Assembly: GCA_013433145.1 (NCBI GenBank) | Contig: CM024178.1 | Span: 8,603,260 to 8,667,259, forward strand | DNA: 64,000 nt | Reading direction: 5' to 3' | From: Ascaris suum | Lineage: Eukaryota > Nematoda > Chromadorea > Rhabditida > Ascarididae | Shown: positions 52,701 to 64,000 of the stretch, piece by piece | Numbering within the stretch: the first letter of the stretch is position 1 | How the letters are laid out: each line of letters begins with the position of its first letter | Program-made: the position numbers and the translations under genes | Notes under the pieces: generated by a model | The model's input: only the letters and a program-made list of their open reading frames with translations | Database searches by the model: none | What the model was told of the DNA's origin: nothing

Positions 52701-55451
52701 GTAAAAATGCCAACATTTTATTATCTAGTAATTAGCGTTCTTTTTCCTTCTTGTCGATTTGTCGGTCGAACATAGCGATTTGCTCCACTTTTATAAAAAT
52801 AACGAAAAATAATTGAAGGACATTGCGAAGAGCTTCTGAAAATAGTTGAAAAAAAATGCATTCCTCGCTTACAATACTTATAATAATTCGAAACATTTAT
52901 GACGAAATTGTAGGTAGGATTACTTTCACTTTTACTTCACAAAAAAAAAACAAACAAAATGTCAATGGTGCCAAATTTATATGAAAATTTTAATCAACGT
53001 ACTTCTCAGCTCGTATTTTCAAATTCATAGTTAAAAGACTTGTCAATTTTTCATGTCTTTTTTTTGGGGGAAATGTTACGAATTGCAATAAACGAAAAAA
53101 TTATTTTGCGTTTATATCATTTTGCTATCGAGTAATTTTATTCCCATCTTTTCTATTACAAGACATTTTTTTTTTTGAAGAAAATATCGCACTTTGCTTT
53201 CCAATAAAAGACGTTCTAATTAATTTTAATGATGTTTTATTCGTTTCTATTCATAAAAATTAATAAATTTCAGCGTTCGTATTTTCAAATTCAACGCTCA
53301 ATTTTGCCTTCCACTGAGGAAAGTTTCCAGGCTTTAAGTACCATCATTAAAGTTGAAAGGTTGTCGAATTTTTTAGCTATTGAAAAGTTACTAATTGAAA
53401 TATATTCGTCTTCGCTTCTTCAAAGAACTCAGAGGTTTTTTAAATTGAATACTAAGCACAGATTTGTCGATAGTTTCACTATTTAATAAATCGTCGATAA
53501 TTGATAAAAATCTAAACTTTAAAAAAAAGCTGATAAAATTTTATGCAATTTTTTCAATGCGTAAATGATTCATTTTGTTCGACTGAATATCGAAGCATAT
53601 TGCACTCATTTCTATACGAATCAGCTATATTTGCTTTCAGAAGCGATGAAGACAAGAGGATAAAATGTTTTGCAATAAAATCTTGCCGTTTGCAATAAAT
53701 GTTTTTTCAATATAATTTTGTGATTCAAAGTAATAAAATTTCATCTCATAAAAATCAATGAAAATTACTTTTAAATATTAAAATACTATTTTTTTACTTT
53801 TTTCAATATTTATTTCCGATTTTTCTAATTTTATGGAAAATTGGAATACATATCACGCTAGAGTCGATCTATTTAATAAAAATTGACACACTGTACTAAA
53901 AAAAAGATCGTTATAGAGTGAATAAAATTCTGGAAGTAATGCGTAAAAATTCAAAAACATTAGTTATTTTTAGTTTCTAAAAAAAGCTTATTTTGTTAAT
54001 TCAATAGGTCAAAGATGAAAAATAGTTCTATTGAATTTGATCGTTAATAAATATAATGTTTAAACTTAAAACTAAATTATTCTTTATGATCCGATTAAGT
54101 TCAAATTATTTGTAGAATAATTTTTGTAGTGAGAGCCTCAACGAGGAAATAATTGAATTATTCAAGTGTATTACTGAAAAAAAAAAACTACTGCTCTTCG
54201 AAAAATATACTAGAAATGATTTTCGTCGTTCATTGGTCATATTCACAACAATTATTCTCCAATATGAAAAAATTTTTTTCTAATTTTTAGTTTTTATTTT
54301 TGCATTTTCTTTTCATACTGAAAGAAACCGGAAAAAAAGAACCAACAAAGCTTTTAGTATCTTTGTTTCTCATTTATTGATTCCTGTTATCGTATCGTCG
54401 TCATCTGAAACGAAATTACAATTGTTGTATAGCGAAAAAAAAATTAAACAAAAAATCCTGCAGAAAAAAAATTTTTTTGAAATTTATTGATTGAGAAAAA
54501 ATTCGCCGTTTTTTTTTCATTCTTACGAGAAATTTTCTCTTTTGATGATGTTAAACTTTCTCAATAGTGTTGAATTGATGCGAAAAAAAATCGTATTTTC
54601 TTTTTAGACTTGAGATTTTTTATACACTTGAATATTCAAATATTTTTATCGTTTTTTTTTTCAATATTCAACAAATGCAGAAAAAGGCGTATGCTACATA
54701 TGTTCTAAGCGACGATTGCGGATCTCCTAAGAACTTCTTCAGAACTTAAGAACTTAAATTCTTAGAAACTTAAAAACTTACAACTAGCAAAAACTAGCAA
54801 AAAGAACTAGCGAAAAAAAATTGTTTCTAGTATCATTTTGATAAAAGCAACAATTCTTGGGCGATCATTTTTCTTCGTTTATCGGATCATTCTTTCAGTG
54901 AAATTATCGATCGCGAAAAATTTACTGTAAAATATTTTAAAAATCTACCTATTATTAAACAGAAAAAGTTGTAAGCGTATGCAAAAAAGTGATGGTCAAA
55001 TTTGCTCTTGATTTTTCTTTATTGCATCTATTTATAAGTTCGCAAATATAATAGCTGATGGCTCAAGAAAATATGAATAAAAATTGCAAGTTGATTTAGC
55101 ATATTAATTATCTTATCTAGAAAAATGTCCTAAAATGCTACAAAATATGCAAATTATACGTCATAAATTATCCTAAATAGCATTCCTGGACTATTAGTCT
55201 CAAATTTAAGGACACGAAAAAAGCAAAGAATGCCGACAACTTCTACATAGAGTTAACGAACATTCTCAGAAATAATTATAAGTCTGTTATACTTATAAGT
55301 GCTAATCAGAAATAACCAAATAAATGAACGTCTATTCGATTATTGTCATTGGAAATAGGCAAATCTACTGTGGTCCTTTAATTTCTCCTGACCTTTTATG
55401 GATCTTTCATATAATGCCAATTTGCAGGGATGGGAGATGAGTTGCGTGGGG

Positions 55452-55476
55452 AAGGGGGGGGAGGGTGGGGATTGGA
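55452..55476 (+). repeat. G-run cluster (G-quadruplex potential)
   Basis: GGGGAAGGGGGGGGAGGGTGGGG: four G-tracts with 1-2 nt loops. Confidence 0.75.
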
Positions 55477-57799
55477 GGAGAGATATGCACCGTTTAAGTG
55501 ATGCAGATGGATGAATTTCACGTCACGCAAGGGGTGAGACTCATACGAAAGGTCATATATTTTAAAAAATCAAGTCAAGTTCCAGTATTTGAGAAAAGAA
55601 ACCGTTTTAGCAGTAAGTTGGAAATTCCACAAAATATTTGGTGTACATTTATCTCAAATCGATGATTTCGATGAAACATTTTCAGCAATGTTCAATGATC
55701 AACATCAAATAATCGCTATTAATAGCAGCTGACAATGGCACATTTTTTTTTATCTGCTGAACTATCACAATTCGTCTGTCAATAATTTTTTTTTTCATAT
55801 TCGTTTTTTTTTTATTTAAGAAGGTAAGTGATAGATTAATCTTTTTTGTTGAGTATAGTTTGCCTATTATTCGGCTACTCTTCGTAAGTTTATAGCCAAT
55901 CAATTTTGGATCGATGAAGGTTTTAATGAAATGTTATATTTTTAAAAAGCCATATTTTTGAAGAAAATTTCCAAAAAAATAGGAAAAACTTGCACGGGGT
56001 AAAGAAAAATCGAAAGGCGAACTTAATTTCGCGATCACCTAACAACAGAAAATCATTGAATATTAATGCTCGGAAAACATCTGAATTTGTTATGCAAGTA
56101 ATACTTCGACTATATGAGGGCAAAAATGATCCACTATTATAGTAGCATTTCATGATCTCTGCTTTATGCCAAATTCTAGACGATAATGCACTGAAACTAT
56201 TTTCTTTTCTAGGATTTTTGCACGTGCTAATTAAATGTCGATTTATAAGGTAAATGGAAAATTCATACGCTTTATCTTTTAGCATTTTAGAACTTTAGAG
56301 TATAAGAATTGTTTTCCGGAAAACATCGACGCATAAATAAAATTCATTTATCGATGAATTATTTTACGCATACGTATATAAAATATTTAATAATGCAATA
56401 TTCGACCTTTGATCTTTCTGTAATTAATGAATTTATTTCCTGGAAATGTTCTACTTTATTTAAAGCTCATTGATGAAGAGGAACAACTCGACAAGGAACG
56501 AGAATAACGCTACAAGATTGATAATATATTTATTTCATGTTTGCAAATGAATAATAACTTTTGTGTGGAGAACATCGATTGATGATCGGATCGTTGAAAA
56601 TTTTAGTGCCATCATTATATGTGATTTTTTTTTAAAATTCATAATGCACAAATTAAAAAAAAAATTTTTTTCCACTGTTTTCATTCCACTCAAATATCAA
56701 AATTATGCAAAAGTATCGGAATTTCAAGAATTGCGACGATATTTCTCTGATAATTTTCGACTATTCACCAGTCCTCTATTGGTTATAAAAAATTTGGCAA
56801 ATTGCCATTGGAGATCGAAAGTAATTTTTTTCGTTCAATTCTCTCTGTTCTATTTGCGATGACAATCATGTCTAATGTTTATTTAATGCTCAATAATTTG
56901 ACACTTCGCTGGCGTCGGGATTTTGCAAACGAAATAAGAGGGCAGCTTTTTCCTCCACTAGACTTGCGCAAGTGGAGAGTGAAAAAAAATGAAAAAAATC
57001 GAAAAATATAATTCGAAATATGTGGCTCAAATTTTTTAAATAAAATTAAATATGTTGACAATAAAAACACTAAAAAAATACTTAAAGTATGATACTCTTT
57101 TGAGAAATTAGAAAAAAATAAGAAATTGAAATTAATGTAAACGCAAAGTTGTCTCAATAAACTTTTAGACACAGGTTTTGAATAGCTTTAGAGGTAGAGT
57201 AATGTCGCGAACAACGAGTTCGATTGAGTGCTTTCTAAACTCGAATGTAATTTATTTCAAAAGTGATAACACACAAGGAGTGATAAGATAATGATAAATT
57301 TCTAAAAAAGTGATCTGAATTCATAGATACTTCACTATCTATTCATAGAAATTCATCCAAGTTATTAGCACATATTTGCATACGATGTAGAAATCGAATT
57401 TATGCCACAGTATTTGCTCTTAAAGAGGTCTGAAATATGAGAGGGCTAGATTATTTGAGGACTACTTGCGGATCATCATCCAACTATTTCCAGACCACCT
57501 CAATAACACAACCTTAGAGTGCTTTCAGTTTAGGAACCGTGCCATCTGAAGCGATACACGGCTACCGTGACAGGCGTAATTATATGGCATATCGTCATAT
57601 CTTTGAATTTTTCTCGTTCGTCCATCTATAAAAGTTATTGCATCGTATTTCGACTCTCTTCCATCTATCACGTACTCAATTTCTCTACTTTTAAAATATT
57701 CCCAACCATCGACACCTTCTTAGCTTCCTAAAGAGCTGATAAGAAGTAATTAACACCACTTAAGGCCTTAAGCGTGATTCGAAGAATCAATAAAACCAA

Positions 57800-58130
57800 A
57801 ATGGCAGCGCATCGTGGATAATAAGCTGCGGGAGAGGATTTTCACCTAGGAAGAAAGGAGAATAAGGATGATTGAAGCCTCACGAAAATTCACGAGAAAA
57901 GATCGAAGAACTGGTCCCAAACATGCTGCCCGACGGGTCCTCCGTAAGGACTCCGTTGGGGAGCCTGGACCGCCATTACATTAGAACAAAGTTTTCAATC
58001 AGCGAGGATCTAAGGAAGATCGAGTTGTTAAGCTGAAGACTCATGAGGAAAAGTTGCAGACAAAAAAGTTGGGGAATTGCTTCCCTGTTAGGGATCGGGG
58101 ACCTCAACCTCACTCCGCGCTAAATTTACC
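57800..58130 (+). other. GC-richer island of unknown nature
   Basis: Composition changes sharply from the AT-rich flanks. One plus-strand frame reads from about 57854, after the possible acceptor TTTTCACCTAG, for some 40 codons including RKFTRKDRRTGPKHAARRVL up to a stop, and then stays open again past it. It could be a decayed mobile element or an old gene fragment. No homology recognised. Confidence 0.25.
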
Positions 58131-58305
58131 TGTGAAAGAAGATAGATACAGGCGATACATAACTGCTCACAGACAAGCGTAAATATAAAAATATGGAACA
58201 CATATATGCAGACACATATGCGTAAATAAGGCACATAAATAATGAATAAAATAAAATTTTGCAAAATTAGACGAATTCTACCGGAATATACATACAAGAA
58301 GGGAT

Positions 58306-64000
<5,695 letters not shown>

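Larger units (their letters stand above)
48413..58305. other. Long interval without a supported gene
   Basis: About 9.9 kb of AT-rich DNA with very many A8/T8 runs. Supported contents are the (AAAT)n array at 49600-49713, a G-run cluster near 55452-55475 and a GC-richer island at 57800-58130. All ORFs here (60-120 codons) fall within the number expected by chance for this composition and none shows a recognised motif. Confidence 0.5.

Noticed and set aside
55923..56285. 120-codon minus-strand ORF
   Set aside because: Phe/Lys-rich as expected from AT-rich DNA; no domain, no clear splice structure around it.

Overview
This window is AT-rich nuclear DNA from a eukaryote, most probably a nematode. 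The evidence is many-exon genes with TTTCAG-type 3' splice sites, acceptor sites only 8-29 nt upstream of start codons (as expected for spliced-leader trans-splicing), and a G-protein alpha subunit that I recognise as the nematode chemosensory GPA-3 type. The background is rich in A-tracts running directly into T-tracts, runs of G or C, and five long (TA)n arrays. I cannot name the species; a clade III (spirurid or filarial-like) worm would fit the composition, but that is a guess.

Four genes are well supported by exon-by-exon reading-frame and splice-phase checks. (1) Positions 1368-11873, plus strand: COP9 signalosome subunit 1 (CSN1/GPS1), 14 exons, about 661 residues. (2) Positions 29181-37902, plus strand: a complete Gi/o-class G alpha of 355 residues in 8 exons, GPA-3-like. 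(3) Positions 42001-42872 and 47658-48396, minus strand: a pair of two-exon genes for small secreted peptides with very different mature regions but the same 25-residue C-terminal exon (17 of 25 identical, same 79-nt coding length, same intron phase). (4) Positions 58306-64000, minus strand: the 3' part of an asparaginase-ankyrin fusion gene (ASPG type), running off the window end.

The rest is mostly intergenic or intronic. Between 10.77 and 13.75 kb there is extra plus-strand coding potential that overlaps and follows the csn-1 3' end; it may be an overlapping or alternatively spliced gene and is unidentified. A further exon-like stretch lies at 19.18 kb. From about 14 to 29 kb the DNA is gene-poor and holds a solo-LTR-like element near 15.1-15.3 kb, a tRNA-related SINE-like sequence near 22.2 kb and several simple repeats. 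The 37.9-42.0 kb and 48.4-58.3 kb intervals hold no gene I can support.

The most interesting item is the secreted-peptide pair. A fixed glycine-rich tail ending in GKKK is joined, across a phase-2 intron, to a rapidly changing head: aromatic/glycine-rich in one gene, aspartate/histidine/tyrosine-rich in the other. This is the pattern expected of a modular secreted, possibly antimicrobial or cuticle-associated, peptide family.
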